Source of the DNA: Eledone cirrhosa
Taxonomy: Eukaryota; Mollusca; Cephalopoda; Octopoda; Eledonidae
Assembly (NCBI GenBank): GCA_964016885.1
Contig: OZ024743.1
Span: forward strand, 161,124,212 to 161,188,211
Reading direction: 5' to 3'
Length of the DNA: 64,000 bases
A program made the position numbers and the translations under genes. Shown here piece after piece: positions 22,581-34,515 of the stretch; the first letter of the stretch is position 1; each line of letters opens with the position of its first letter. The notes under the pieces were generated by a model. It had not been told where the DNA came from. It saw only the letters and a program-made list of their open reading frames with translations, and made no database searches.

Positions 22581-23028
22581 ACTAGACCTGAAAAATGCGC
22601 AAGCTCAAAAGAGCCACAGAATGTTATAATAAACTTTCAAATGTGTGGGACTAGAGTTGTTGCTCAAAAATATTGTAATCATTATCTATCGTACACTCTG
22701 TGGCATTTATTTATAAAAAAAAGAGGCGCATAACGAACTCAAGACGACACGATAATTATTTAAGTGAATTTATAATATAGAATTCGGTTTAAATGCATTT
22801 CGTATTAATCATTACTAAACATCTAATATGAGATACTGAACATTAGCTTAAATAATTATCGTGTCGTCTTGAGTTCGTTGTGAGTCTCTCTTTTATAAAA
22901 GGATACCACAGAGTGTACGATAGATAATGATTACAATATGTTTGAGCAACAACTGTAGTCCCACACTTTTGAAGGTTTATTATAACATTCTGTGGCTCTT
23001 TTGAGCTTGCTCATTTCTCAGGTCTAGT
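22581..23028. mobile_element. 448-bp foldback element
   Basis: Two arms of about 185 bp (22581-22768 and 22849-23028) are near-perfect reverse complements, from the outer ACTAGACCTGA / TCAGGTCTAGT to the inner GATAATTATTTAAG / TTAAATAATTATC. An AT-rich spacer of about 80 bp separates them. No ORF. This is a long-TIR MITE or foldback element. The autonomous family is not identifiable, and no target duplication beyond the palindrome is evident. Confidence 0.75.
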
Positions 23029-23036
23029 ATATATAT

Positions 23037-23300
23037 ATGCGCAGTGTAACAAGAAGCTTGCTTCCCAAACACATGTTTCCGGGTTCAGTCCCACTGCCCG
23101 AGCCGACCTAAACCTGTGAGTGGATTTGATAGACCGAAACTAAAAGAAGCGCGTCGTATATATGTATATATGTCTGTGTGTGTCTTTGCGTTTCTGTTTG
23201 CCGTCCCACCAATGCTTGTTGATTTGTTGACGTCCCCATAACTTACCAAGATGATACTCTAGCATGGGCGTAGTCCAGAGACTGAAAAAATGTAAAATGT
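23037..23300 (+). mobile_element. tRNA-derived cephalopod SINE, second family
   Basis: AAGCTTGCTTCCCAAACACA, B-box-like GGGTTCAGTCCC, GTGAGTGGATTTGATAGACC and GAAACTAAAAGAAG are in the order of a common cephalopod SINE with an internal ATATGT/TGTG stretch and a terminal part near 'CATGGGCGTAGTCC'. Several internal deletions are present. Confidence 0.6.
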
Positions 23301-23307
23301 ATATATG

Positions 23308-23314
23308 TGTGTGT

Positions 23315-23362
<48 letters not shown>
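23308..23362. repeat. (TG)n microsatellite
   Basis: Dinucleotide array after the SINE. Confidence 0.9.
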
Positions 23363-23366
<4 letters not shown>

Positions 23367-23465
23367 GAGGGGCCTCAAACTCAAGGGCATAAAAGGGCCA
23401 TTGCGTCCTGGAAAACAGGCACAGTGGGCCAAACGTCGTGGTGGGTGATGATTTTCACCAGTTAT

Positions 23466-23685
23466 AATCATTTCCACTATAGGTACAAGGCATGAAATTT
23501 GGGGTTTAGGGTCCCATCGATTACATCGATCCCAGTTCACAACTGGTACTTAATTTATCGAGCCCAAAAGGATGAAAGGTAAAGTTGAGATCGGCGGAAT
23601 TTGAACTCAGAACGTAAAAACGGAAGAAGTACCGCCAAGCATTTTGCCAGATGTGCTAACGATTCCACCAGCTCACCGCCTTATT
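23466..23685 (-). mobile_element. Octopus SINE, diverged variant
   Basis: Contains CTGGTACTTAATTTATCGAG, GGATGAAAGGTAAAGTTGAG and GGCGGAATTTGAACTCAGAA (B-box side), ending near CACCGCCTT: the same layout as 17938 with many substitutions and an insertion. Confidence 0.7.
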
Positions 23686-24477
23686 TATAATAATGCTCAT
23701 AACTAGAAGGATGTGTATATTAGGTTGATTTATGGTCAGCCATCTGTGTTTCCCCTGTCTACAAGCTGGGGTCACAGGTCAAGTGGTATGTACGTTTATC
23801 ATCCTGTTTCTTGACAGGACAATCGTGGGAAATTCCCGATAATGGGTGGTCTCAGATGCGAGAACTCTTAGATTCGGTTTCGAATCTTCACCGGGAATTT
23901 ATAGGATAATTCCGTTACATAAGTATTCAAGCTCACTCTCAAACCAACCAAATAGTCAATCCTCTATTTAAGTACTAAAGTTACCTCATTTTCGTTGATC
24001 GTGTCTCATCAGCTCAAATGATCATTTACCCAGAGGTAATTACTGATTGTAATTACAGAATATTAAGCTTTGTGGCTTGCAAGTAACAATCATTACGTTC
24101 CATCATTTACCAAGAATAGATTAGAAATGTTGATTAACCAATACTTATTAAACTATTTGCGTTGTTCTTTAAATGTATACTTACTACTTGTTTATAAGTG
24201 GATAGAAGAGAATGGACTCAGAAGCTTTACTGACATCGATGATATTTAGAATCTCAAGTGTGGATTATGGTTATTGTTTAAAGAGATGAATGAATTAGAA
24301 AAAAGAATGTATGAATTGACAATGTCAAGGTTCGAGCATTCTAGATTTCTTTAAAGTGTGCATATGGTAATATACCTTTTGATACTGCTTCAGGTAGTAT
24401 CCTGTTAGGCTTTGGAATATATTAATTTTGCTCAATTTCTAAATTATTAGTATTTAGCAGTATTAATATGAGTAGAT
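23686..24477. other. No gene seen
   Basis: AT-rich intergenic sequence. A minus-strand CTGATGAGACACGATC (about 24020-24000) is followed by CGAAAA, a weak hammerhead-like chance match. Nothing else. Confidence 0.5.
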
Positions 24478-24630
24478 AAGCGGCGAATTGGCAGAGATGT
24501 TAGAACGTCGGATAGAGTTCTTTGCGGTCTTTGTTTCGTCTCTCTACTCTCAAACCTAGTCGAGGTCAACTTTGCCTTTCATCCATTCGAGGTCGATAAA
24601 AAAAGTACCAGTCCATTATTTGTGTCGATT
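24478..24630 (+). mobile_element. Octopus SINE, plus strand
   Basis: Begins GATAAGCGGCGAATTGGCAG, has a degraded B-box side and then CGAGGTCAACTTTGCCTTTC and GGTCGATAAAAAAAGTACCA. Old copy. Confidence 0.65.
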
Positions 24631-24689
24631 CTTACTCTATATCTCTTTCTCACTTCCATTCTATCACTCTCTATCCTTCTCAGGATGAA

Positions 24690-24805
24690 ATCGGCTGTAT
24701 TCAGACCTGGAGAAGAGATGGCTCCACCAGGTTTTAAAATGACCAAGAAACGCTGTATGTGAACACAGCGCCTCTACGACTCCTTCAGGAGATAAGGGAC
24801 TAAAG
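24690..24805 (+). repeat. Dispersed repeat fragment (copy at 45066)
   Basis: GTATTCAGACCTGGAGAAGA, GCTCCACCAGGTTTTAAAAT and AGAAACGCTGTATGT are shared with 45066-45130. Function unknown. Confidence 0.5.
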
Positions 24806-25997
24806 CAAAGAAGAATATTAGTTGTTGAAAATGTTCGTAAGTGCAATAATGTTTTCAGGTCCTAGGTATTTTATATGATTTCCTCCTATCTTTTCTAATG
24901 TCTTTTGGAAGTAAAGCCTCGTAGTTGTTGTATTAGTGGAAGGTTTCTCTATTACCTTTTGTATTTCTGACGTCTTTGTGCGGTATTTGGTAACTGACTT
25001 TGATAAAATCTTTAATCAAGAAAATTGCTGACTATCAAAATATAAATATGTCACTTGAAATTGTTATTGTGACGTGTATTGTTATCGTAACCCGTTGTTA
25101 AATTGGTTTATACTGCTAATTGTTTTATATGATATTTTATTACTTGTTTGGCAATTTATGTTGAAATGTTTGTCGTTTTTCTGTTTTTCTTTTATTCATT
25201 TACTTTGTTGGGTTATTTGCAGAGGTTTATTTCTTTTGTGCGTGTCATGTTGGCGTGTTTTGTTTAAGGTTGTCCTTAAGTGATTTTTGTTTTGGCGATG
25301 GAGGGGCTATTGTTTTTTTTTTTGGGGGGGGGGGGGGGGGTAATCCGGTTGGTTATGTCAATAATGCAATTTTTGGTTGCAATATACTAACTTACTTTGT
25401 AGGATTACTTTAGGTAAACGATTATATGGCGACCCATATTTTCGTGTTGGTAATTGTGATGTTGTTTAGCCCCCAGCAGCAGACTTATGATAAAGAAACT
25501 CCAGTTGTGACTATGTTTTATTCTAATATAATATACCTAGTATTGCATTATCCATTGCAACGTTCCTTTTCTAATATAGAAATGTGTAATTTGAAGGAAT
25601 TTGTGTTGCTATGGCTATCAGTTCCAGTGACTACGTGTAGGCTTCCTTTTTTGTCTTATGAGCAGGATATTTCAATTTCTCGTTGAGGTTATATTTCTAA
25701 CACAGCTAATGATCTTTTGGAAGACATGAGTGTTCCATTTTCCATTTATGCTGCTATAAATTATAACACTTTCTGTTGCTGGTGAAAGAAAACTCCCCAT
25801 TATGTTCACATAAATAAGATGGTGGGTTTGGTATAAGCATTTGAGTGGGAGAAATAATAGAAAAAAATGAATGTAGATTCTATAGTTTCATGACCCATTG
25901 ATATCGATAAACCTATTGAATATTTAGGATTATATTAAGAAATATCAGTAAGTTGCTGTTGTCATTCAATAAACTGAAACCTTATTACACAGAACCT
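24806..25997. other. No gene seen
   Basis: AT/T-rich sequence with a poly(T)-poly(G) junction at 25311-25340. The 86-codon frame at 25426-25686 resembles nothing I recognise. Confidence 0.5.
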
Positions 25998-26345
25998 TTA
26001 GGGCGGTGGATTAGCAAGTTCGGTACCAAAGCGGACAAGATATTTTATAGTATATTTTTGTCGCTTTGAGTTTCATTCTCTACGTGGTTGAACTTTTCTT
26101 TTCATTATCCCAAGAATTAGAGCGGTGGATTGCAGAGCCGTTAGAACGTCGGACAAAAAAAGAAAAAAAAAAAAAAAAAAAAATTTGCAGTATTTGTTCC
26201 GGCTCTTTACGTTCTGGGCTCAAATTCCGCCGAGTTCAACTTTGTATTTTATCCTTCCGAGGTCGATGAAATAACGTACCCGTCGTGTATTATAGCCCCA
26301 TCCCTCAAATTACTGGCCTTATGCCACTATTAGAAAGAATTATTA
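25998..26345 (+). mobile_element. Two overlapping octopus SINE fragments
   Basis: A head-only fragment (GGGCGGTGGATTAGCAAG at 26000) and a second copy from 26120 (GAGCGGTGGATTGCAGAG) interrupted by a purine/poly(A) run. The second continues through GGGCTCAAATTCCGCCGAG and TTCCGAGGTCGATGAAAT to ACTGGCCTTATGCC. Confidence 0.7.
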
Positions 26346-27039
26346 CAAGGGTCTATCAAATAATTGCCAGTCAAGTACTGGGGTCTATATAATCGAGCAA
26401 AAAGAAATTGTGACGATGTGCTTATGTTAAAAATCACTACTACATGGAATGTTCTGACTCCACCACACCACCGCCACCGTCACTAAAGTAATAATAATAA
26501 CAATCAATATGTTGATTTTAGCTGAAAATGTTTATGCAATATATGAATACTTTGGGGTAGCTAATTAATTTGCACCAATTAAATGTTACAGAATTATTTT
26601 GTTTGTTTATTAAACTGGATATCTTAATAATCAATATCCGATATCGATCATTGTATAAATAGCCTGTCGGTATTTGAATGTTACACACACCACACGTACT
26701 ATGCACGTATGTACACAGACACTCACAGAATACTAATATTTCTAGTTAGACAAAATTGAAAGCAAAATATCATCACAATGAAAATATGAAAAATTCCCGA
26801 AGCTGTTTACTTTACAAAAGCTGATTTCCTTTATTTCTTCTCACTTGCGAATACTTCTTTATACTCTGGCATTAAATCAAATCAGTTCGAATCTTAACCA
26901 CATATTTAAAAAAAAAAAGAATTTTTGAAGTGATAATAAACAGACGTTATTGTTCGGAAAGTGTTACAAGTAAACGAATTCAAATACATCCATACGAAGA
27001 CTTGAGATGCTCTAATACTAAATAAGTGTTACTATTTTA
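26346..27039. other. No gene seen
   Basis: AT-rich. The first 60 bases (26340-26400, AATTGCCAGTCAAGTACTGG) may be the tail of the preceding SINE's relative. Confidence 0.5.
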
Positions 27040-27205
27040 GGCACAAGGCCAGCAATTACCCAGTACATTACTGGTACTTTATTTTATCGACCCCGTAAGG
27101 ATGAAAGGCAAAGTTAACCTCGGCGGGATTTGAACTCAGATCATAAAGGGACGTAACTCTAAGCTTCAAAGCATGGTGTCCGACTCTCTACCGATACTGC
27201 CAAAT
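27040..27205 (-). mobile_element. Octopus SINE
   Basis: TTAGGCACAAGGCCAGCAAT through GACCCCGTAAGGATGAAAGG and GGGATTTGAACTCAGATC to TCTCTACCGATACTGCCAA. High identity to the 17938 copy. Confidence 0.85.
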
Positions 27206-27344
27206 GATTTCTTAAATATCCAGAAAGTCACAAATTCGAGAAGAGGGAGTATAGTCAATTAAATCCACTCCGAATTTTGACAGAAATGTATCGACCTCAC
27301 CAGAATACGAAGGCAAAAGTCGATCCGGTACATGGTCAGAAGTT

Positions 27345-27510
27345 TGGGGTAACTTGACACCAATATATTACTGATATTTTATAGAACTCGCAAAGATTAA
27401 AGGCAAAGCCAACTCTGGTAGGATTTTAATTCAGAACTTAAAAGGACATAATGAAATACCACAAGACATTTTATCAGATTCTCTTCCAATTCTGCTAGGC
27501 ATCGCCCTTT
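27345..27510 (-). mobile_element. Octopus SINE, old copy
   Basis: Diverged version with ATTAAAGGCAAAGCCAACTC, GGATTTTAATTCAGAAC and a terminal CTGCTAGGCATCGCCC. Confidence 0.6.
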
Positions 27511-29105
27511 CTAGCGATGAATTATAAATGCATCATATATTTAAACGTATAGCTATCATATTACCATCTTTCTTTTCTTTTTCAGTTACTGGTTTCAATC
27601 ATTGAAGTACAATTGTATCAACCTCAGTACATTGCAAGCTTAACGGTTAAGAACATAATTCAATTAGACATTAATACCTCTGTTTGGCTATGTCGGTTCT
27701 TACCACACGCTGATGATATACCATATAGGTACCAGATCGTGTGAGAATGTTACTTGTTATTTTGATCCAGGATAGTCATGGTCAAACATGATCAAAATCA
27801 TTTTAGATGTAACCATGCGGTCTTTTACATCATAGTTTATATCGGACTACATTATCCTATAAGTTCTTCCTTAATGTTGGCAGATTGTGATGTGGGAGAA
27901 ATTTGATTGCTATAACTAGCAGATCGAGTGACTTTATAGAAGTTCAATTTTTGGCATGTAATATACCTGTAATAGAACAGTTCCCTTACAAATATATTTG
28001 TCTCACAGAAACTTAGCACTGTAAAGACCAGAGTAAATTACAGATCCAATGAGCCTCATCCGTCCATGTAACATGCAGCATAAACGCGTTCTGCAGAGAA
28101 GTATTGTCGGCTCAATGAATCTCTGTATATTACTGGTATCTATTTTAGATATATAAATTTCAACCCAATAATGATTCTGGCCACATCTAAACTAACAGCA
28201 CCGACTAATAAAAGGCGAACATTCTCTTATCTGGAATTGAACGCAGAGTGAACCCAGAAATGATGGCCCCTACAGAGATTTAAAATTAAGAACACTCCAG
28301 AATTAATTATACTAGCAGAAAAAACACACTTCGGGTGGTTTTCTGCTAGCATGTGTAGTGTGCATATTGATATTATATGCAAATATATATGCATGTAGAT
28401 ATGATACGTCAAGTGAAATCGTAATTGACAATATGCACAGAAATTGAAGAGGAACCGTGTTACACTCTCTTCTGTAATCAGTAAAAAATCCCTGTTACAT
28501 TTAAAAAAGACGATATTATATATAAACTGCATTACGGAAAAATGTTATGAAAATGAAAAAGGAGAAAATTAGCAACGGAAATATTAACATTATATAACTA
28601 TGCAAATATATGAACGTTTATATAAGCGATAAGATATAGCGTACGGGCGCTAACCGGAAGAGTAGATATTTGGACAATTTTAAAGAAGTGAATCTTAAAA
28701 TAAGCAATACATTATATATAAGAATATTTATGTTTAATCAACAGCTACGAAACTTAGTAGATAAATTACATAATATTCATTCATTATTTATTCAAAGTAA
28801 TCCAACTTATTTTAATAACATGTTCAGGAAAAATATCCCTGCCACAGTCTCGCAGTTCTCCAATATATAAGATACTGTAAAACCGTTATTGGTGTGTATT
28901 GTTGTATCAGTCACTCGTGGGGGTTTTGTTCCGGTTGCAATTAAAATGGCTGAAATGATATACATAAGATTATATTTGAATAGATTTAATGTATCAGAGA
29001 GCTCAATTATTTGAGTGTAGAAAACAACATCACATTTTTATATAAAGGAATGATAAATGCATTAAACTAATATTTAACGTTAATAAAAAAGAAATATTGC
29101 TGCAA
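27511..29105. other. No gene seen
   Basis: AT-rich intergenic sequence. The 66-codon frame at 28670-28870 has no recognisable domain. CTATAACTAGCAGATCGAGTG at 27910 echoes 20795-20815, a faint sign of an old repeat. Confidence 0.5.
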
Positions 29106-29107
29106 AA

Positions 29108-29109
<2 letters not shown>

Positions 29110-29199
<90 letters not shown>
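29110..29199. repeat. (CT)n microsatellite
   Basis: 90-bp CT array immediately upstream of a LINE ORF1; it probably marks the 5' truncation and insertion junction. Confidence 0.9.
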
Positions 29200-29201
<2 letters not shown>

Positions 29202-29202
29202 G

Positions 29203-29763
29203 AAAAACATCCAGGAGATTCCAGAGGTAATAGACCTCGATGGCAGCAACCACCTCACCGTAATTGTGGAGGGTAGAAGACCAAGGTGCGTCGTTTGTGA
29301 AGGTGAAACCCACCTGAAGGCCTTCTGCTATTAGGGGATGGCCAAAAAGATTAAGGCCACTTCTCCTGCCTACTCCACTGGCTTAACCAGCAAAAACAGC
29401 AGCAGCAACGGCAGCAGCAACGGCAGCAGCAACGGTAGCAAGACCACCACCACCAACTCCCACCACGCCAGAGGTGGCACTAGCGCCACCACCATCCACC
29501 AAACCACAAGCAACACCAATACCTATGGAGGACATTCCACTACTCGACCTCTCACAACTGGAGACGGATTATGACGAGGAGGAGGGGTGGAAAACTGTCT
29601 CTAAAAAAACCCCTCTTCCTTCACCCACAAAAAGAATAAAGGGCGAAACAAATAAACAAAAAAACAAGAAAGTTAAGACAGCGACGCCACCACCTCCACC
29701 CACACCAGCATCACCAGCCCCATCGCCACAAACACTAACACAATCATCATCATCATCAACCTG
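29203..29763 (+). pseudogene. Tx1-like ORF1 C-terminal part
   Basis: Begins mid-protein: [20 protein letters not shown] leads into RPRCVVCEGETHLKAFC, a C-x2-C-x4-H-x4-C knuckle at about 29290-29331, then a TAG. The tail that follows (Ser/Asn/Gly runs at 29395-29440, then Pro/Thr runs) changes frame near 29540. RNA-binding chaperone function is known for ORF1 of this group; this copy lacks its N-terminus. Confidence 0.65.
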
Positions 29764-29876
29764 AACACCACCACCACCAACACCACAAAAATCACCAACA
29801 ACAACCGAAACAGAAACAAACTCACACACGCAACCACAACAAACGCAAACACAACAAATCGACTAAGCCGAAACAC

Positions 29877-32060
29877 ACTACACGGATCATAAATTCGTGA
29901 TCTGTGTGGTCGACTTAGATAGGCTTCATAGATAGGAACTCGGCTACTGGAAGCTAAACGCGTCGCTGACAACGCGCAAAGCCTACAAAGACCGGATTAG
30001 CGAACTAGTTAAGCGGGCGTTGACAGGGGCAGTCGTTAACAAAATATGGTGGTTCGCCCTGAAAAGGGCGTTTAGAATAGAATCTATTAGTAAGGCAGTA
30101 GAGAAAAATAGAGCAGAGGAAGAACTATTGATAAAGCTAAACGAGGCGCTTAGTAAAGGCATCGCGACCGACGTGTTTGCGGCGAGATTGGCGATCGACC
30201 AATTCTTTAACGCAAAGCACGAAGGTTGCGTTGTCAGAACTAGTGCGCGTGCTATCAGATACGAGGGAATGAAAGCCGTTCGATGGGCCTGAGTGGCGGA
30301 GGCGCAGCGTGGCAGGAAAGCCACGATCCGGTCTTTGGAGAACCACAACGGGCGTATGTTACTTGAACACGGGGAAATGTGTACGGCTTTTCAGCGACAC
30401 TTCGCTCAGCTGTTTGGGGGCAGCAGCGGGCCGCATCGCGGGATGGAATTTAACGCCTACCTCGACGGACTGCTGTGGCTCTCGGCCACTGAGGCGGAGT
30501 GTTGCGAAAGGCCGATAACAGCCGTTGAAATACAGGTAGCAATGACTGAATGCACGATGGGTAAATCGCCTGATTTGGATCGTCTGCCCTACGAGATTTG
30601 CGTACACATGCCAGACATGTTCGCGTACCTCTTGGTGACCGTCTACTGCAACTGGCAGCAGAACGGGAGAATTTCCAGCTCTGTGAACAGAGGAGCGGTG
30701 ACGCTGCTGAGAAAGGATCTGAACAAGGGGGATAACATAGATAATTTCAGGCCCATAACTCTGCGTTTAGCAGAGTTCAAGATTTTTGGCTAAGGTGTTA
30801 GCAAAGCGGTTGGCGCTTATCGTCAGTGGTCTGGTGGGAGAGGCGCAGACATGCGTCATTCCAGACAGATCCATCCACGACAACCTCCACCTCATGCAAT
30901 ACATCGTGGAGAGGGTAGCTTGTGAACCTGGCACTGGTGGGCCCTTAAACAATTTAGATCAGTCAAAAGCTTCCGATAGGGTAGACCATCATTATCTGGC
31001 GGCAGTCCTGAGGACGGCCAGCTTTGGGTCCGTCTTTAGATGCTGGATCGCTGCCATGCACAGCGACATCTGCGCTGTGGTGAGAGTGAACTGTCACCTT
31101 TCGTAACCGTTCAACATCATGCGTTCGGTCCGCCATGGATGTCTTCTCTCGTCCCTGTTGTACGTATTGACTCTCGAGCCATTACTGCACAAATTGGAGA
31201 CGTTGAGGGGAGTCCCGGGTGAACTGGGATGCGGGAGAACCGTGTCAGTATACGTCGATGATGTCACCGTAGTGGTGTCGAACGCCAAACATATCGAGGC
31301 AATCGGCACTACAATAAGAGAATGCGAGGCGGTGACAGGAGCAATATTTAAGCAGGAAAAGTCAGTGGGCCTGCGGTTCGGCACCTGGAGAGGCAGGTCC
31401 ATGCCGTCGAACAGCGTCGACGGCATGGACCTGCCGTCTCACCCAGAAATGGACAGAGAGTAGGGCAATGTGATCGGTGGAAACTCCACCTTGGTGTTCT
31501 ATAGAGGATTAATGGAGAGGAAGAGCGACAACCTCTTGGGGTAACTCTAGGTGTCGACAAAGGCCAACTAGCCAATCTCTTCGGGAGGACTTTCGTTCTA
31601 GGGCCAATGGATAACTTCCAGAAGTCTCTGGCCTGGCAGTGTTACCGGGGAGCTTTGCCAGTTCGAGATAAACTTTACAGGCATGGAAGTGCCGTCAGCC
31701 GAGCCTGTCCGAGATGCGCGTCGGGCGACGAGACCATCCTGCATGCACTCGTCCAGTGTCCAAGCATCGCTGACTTGTGAGTTTATGTCGAACATCTGCT
31801 GTTGCATGTAGGACGGATCTGGCTATCAGCTGAGTCTATCGTGAAGATTGCCCCGCCGCCCTCCTTTAACCAGGAGGGGTAGGCAGTTTTCATCTGTCTG
31901 ATGGCCATAGTAAAAAGGTCGTATGGTGGACGCGTTTGAAAGGGTTGAAGAGTGGCACTTTCCTCTTTGGTGACGCCCTCATTTACTTTTTCAGGTTTCA
32001 CCTGAAAAGGAAAATCAGGGTGGAGAGGGAAGTACAGCCTTCCAGCCAGTTTGTTGAAAG
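29877..32060 (+). pseudogene. Tx1-like ORF2 (reverse transcriptase)
   Basis: Starts inside the endonuclease's last motif (HYTDHKFVICVVDL), then ELGYWKLNASL and the RT. RT blocks are NFRPITL (30748), AQTCVIPDRSIHDNLHL, LDQSKASDRVDHHYL (motif A; the usual AFD has become ASD), MRSVRHGCLLSSLL (motif B) and VYVDD (motif C, 31251-31262, intact). The C-terminal domain has AWQCYRGALPVRDKLYRH and CPRCASGDETILHALVQC. Lesions: TAG at 29936-29938, TGA at 30290-30292, frameshift near 30780, TAA at 31104-31106 and more frame changes after 31440. Inactive. Confidence 0.75.
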
Positions 32061-32383
32061 GTGGGTGAGAGAGGCAAGAATGGCCTGTGTGAATGGGCCT
32101 GCCCTGAGCGTGTGAATGGGCCTGCCCTGAGCATCGTAGAAGGAAAAGTGGAAGAGGGCGCTTGCCCTAGCGGTCAGGGTGACCGTGGCTTTATGTGGGC
32201 TTTCTCCACGAGTGACCCTCGAAAGTCTCCTTCCTATCGGGGATTTTTTCCTTTGTTTTCATTCTTTTCTTACATCCTTTGTTTTGTTTTTTATATATTT
32301 AATTTTGTTTTTTTACACGCAGAAATGTCCATTTGTAACGTACCGTGCTGTCGTTAATGTTATACTTTATGTCAACCCTTGTG

Positions 32384-32392
32384 GTTAATAAA
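32384..32392 (+). promoter_or_regulatory. Poly(A) signal of the LINE
   Basis: GGTTAATAAAGAAAGC contains AATAAA at 32386-32391, just before an ATT-rich 3' tail (32396-32460). It fits the 3' end of the plus-strand LINE. Confidence 0.5.
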
Positions 32393-32814
32393 GAAAGCAT
32401 TATTATTACCATCATATTTTTATTATTATTTTTGTTGTTGCTGTTGTTGTTGTTGTTATTATTACCTATATTATCCATGACAAACAAGAACTAAAGAAGA
32501 ACTAAATACATATTGGACAGGTATAGAAGTAAATTGAAAAGGAAATAGTACTAGAATTAAAAGAAAAAATCACTCACACGATTGACTATTAGTGTTTAGA
32601 ATGAACTCACCCGACACATTAGGACACTCAAGGAAATAAAATTGCTTTATTCACCGGACACATTCTCTCTGTGTATGTGTACATGTTGCCCTAGAATCAC
32701 ACCATTTTGGCGGAGACAATACGCGAAAGTAAAATCAGAAGGTCTAAAACACTGTCTATTAAACACGCAATGAAAACTTCTTAGAAGTATAAATCTCTTA
32801 TTATTTACTCTGCA

Positions 32815-32910
32815 AGTAGAGCAGTGGATTGGCAGTATCGGTAGAGGGCCGGACAACATGCTTTGCAGCATAGAGTTACGGTCCTTTATGATCAGAGTTC
32901 AAATTTTTAC
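32815..32910 (+). mobile_element. Octopus SINE head fragment
   Basis: GAGCAGTGGATTGGCAGTAT, GGTAGAGGGCCGGAC and GATCAGAGTTCAAATTT: the tRNA-related head only, truncated at the 3' side. Confidence 0.7.
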
Positions 32911-33783
32911 TTTAAATTTGTTTCCACTGCAAGAAATATCAACTCATTTTTAGTATGTTAGCAAATGATAAGTAAATAACTCTTTAGGTTTTTTTTCTCT
33001 TCATTTATTAAATGAATGTAAGCTGAGTGTTAAGCTCCATTCCCTGCTATAGTTGATTTTATTCAGTTGTGGTAAAACATTGTCCACCGTGCCATGTTTT
33101 GGGGTGGTTTTTTTCACGTACTTATACTTTTTGACTGATTGTTGAGAATTATGTAAATATTCATCTTATCGCGCTTAGAATAAAGCTTTTGTACAAAGCC
33201 AGTTATAAATATGCTCAAACCTGTTATAATAAATTGCGCGAAGAACTTAGCAGTGGAACTAGTTTTTACGTCTTATTGTTTGGAAAGTATACTGAAATTA
33301 AAAAAAAAACGAATGTGCTAAAATATAAGCAAAAGGATCAGTGTTGCAAACGAATAGAATTTTAGTGTCGTGGCGTGATTATGACGTCATTCTCGCAACA
33401 TGCTAACTAAGGGAGCGAATATATCTTATCTGACTTGCATCGATTGAACCGAAATTTGAAAAGGCTCTCTATCTAAAAAGAGTTATGATGGCTGCGATTC
33501 TTTATTATTTTAAATAGCTTAGCGGAGTAAATCCGAAAATAAGGTAGGCCATTTACTTAAAGGGATCATGGGATTGTTCATCAAAACAATAACCCCAACC
33601 TTAAACCAAGTGTGAATATAGCCCACCTATATATGTAATAAACAATCATGTATAAATTTACATTATAATAGCTATTGAGTCCCGCCTCTTTCACTAAATC
33701 TGAACACACACACACACTCACGCACACTCACACATACACCCCCCCCCCCACCCACACACACATATATATATATATCAAGGATT
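32911..33783. other. No gene seen
   Basis: AT-rich. CA-rich and poly(C) at 33706-33760. Nothing recognisable. Confidence 0.5.
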
Positions 33784-33785
33784 TA

Positions 33786-33823
<38 letters not shown>
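33784..33823. repeat. (AT)n microsatellite
   Basis: TA array bordering the 3' end of the minus-strand PLE. Confidence 0.85.
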
Positions 33824-33827
<4 letters not shown>

Positions 33828-33902
33828 GGAAAGAACAAAGAAACGTAGGAGTCAATTGTACATAGTTGAATTAGGTTCACGATTGGTGGGAGTGGAGGAG
33901 GT

Positions 33903-33934
33903 TTCAACGTTTCGGACTTAAGTCCTTGGTCAGG
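33903..33934 (-). ncRNA. Hammerhead-like sequence in PLE 3' region (degenerate)
   Basis: The minus strand reads CTGACCA, stem II GGAC-TTAA-GTCC, GAAAC, then ACGT (self-complementary) followed by T, which gives a GTT triplet. The G of the CTGATGA box that contributes to catalysis is C here, so activity is doubtful. PLEs are known to carry minimal hammerheads with very short stem III, and position and layout fit. Confidence 0.45.
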
Positions 33935-34515
33935 AAAGTTGAAAGGAACTCCGAGGGAGAGTAAGGAGGGTTGTAAGGAGGGAAGTTATCAAGTAAGAAC
34001 CCGAAAAGAAAAACAGAATTTTAAAAAAGTGAAAATAAAAAGGAGGGAGAAGGGGTGGGGGGAGCAAGAAAATCAGTGTCAGGGCGTGGATGGCAGAAGG
34101 GAAGGTGTGTGTGTATGTGTAGATGTGAGTATGAGAATCTGGAAGGAAGCGAGTATATGTGAATGTAGTTGGTGGAGTATATATCTGTGCGTGTATAGTT
34201 CCTGTATGAGTGTTGGTGTGTATGTGTGTGTGTGGATGGAGGGGGCCAGATGGGATGAGAATGTCTCAAATCCGGAGCCGGTGTGGAGTGAAGTGTGAGT
34301 GTTTGTGTCGATGTACGTGTGTGTGTATTTGTGTGATTGAAAAGAAGTGAATATCTGATATGTCTATGGCTGATGTGAGTTAGTGTATGGTGCGTAGTTA
34401 CGTGTGTTCGGAAATGGTGCAAATGTCGGTGTGTGTCTATGTTTCTGTATGGGTGTTGCTGTGTGTCGGCGGTGCATGTCTGATGTCGGAAAATCGTGCG
34501 TCGCTTGGCCTTCAA

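Larger units (their letters stand above)
29200..32400 (+). mobile_element. Tx1/L1-like LINE, 5'-truncated with endonuclease deleted
   Basis: ORF1 end (CCHC knuckle, low-complexity tail) to about 29860, then the last piece of the APE endonuclease, RT, C-terminal Cys-His domain (to about 32060), a 3' UTR, and AATAAA at 32387 followed by an ATT-rich tail. Several stops and frame changes exist. It shares ORF1 knuckle context and C-terminal domain with the minus-strand copy at 14400-17180. Confidence 0.75.

Noticed and set aside
23990..24025. Minus-strand CTGATGAG..CGAAAA as a hammerhead
   Set aside because: Stem II does not pair beyond the first G-C, GAAAC is GAAAA, and no stem III or triplet is evident.
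25426..25686. 86-codon frame as a small membrane protein
   Set aside because: No repeat, domain or splice context; composition is that of AT-rich intergenic sequence.
34021..34515. Minus-strand 164-codon frame rich in His and Thr
   Set aside because: It is the CA-rich 3' region of the PLE; the real coding ends upstream at about 34516.
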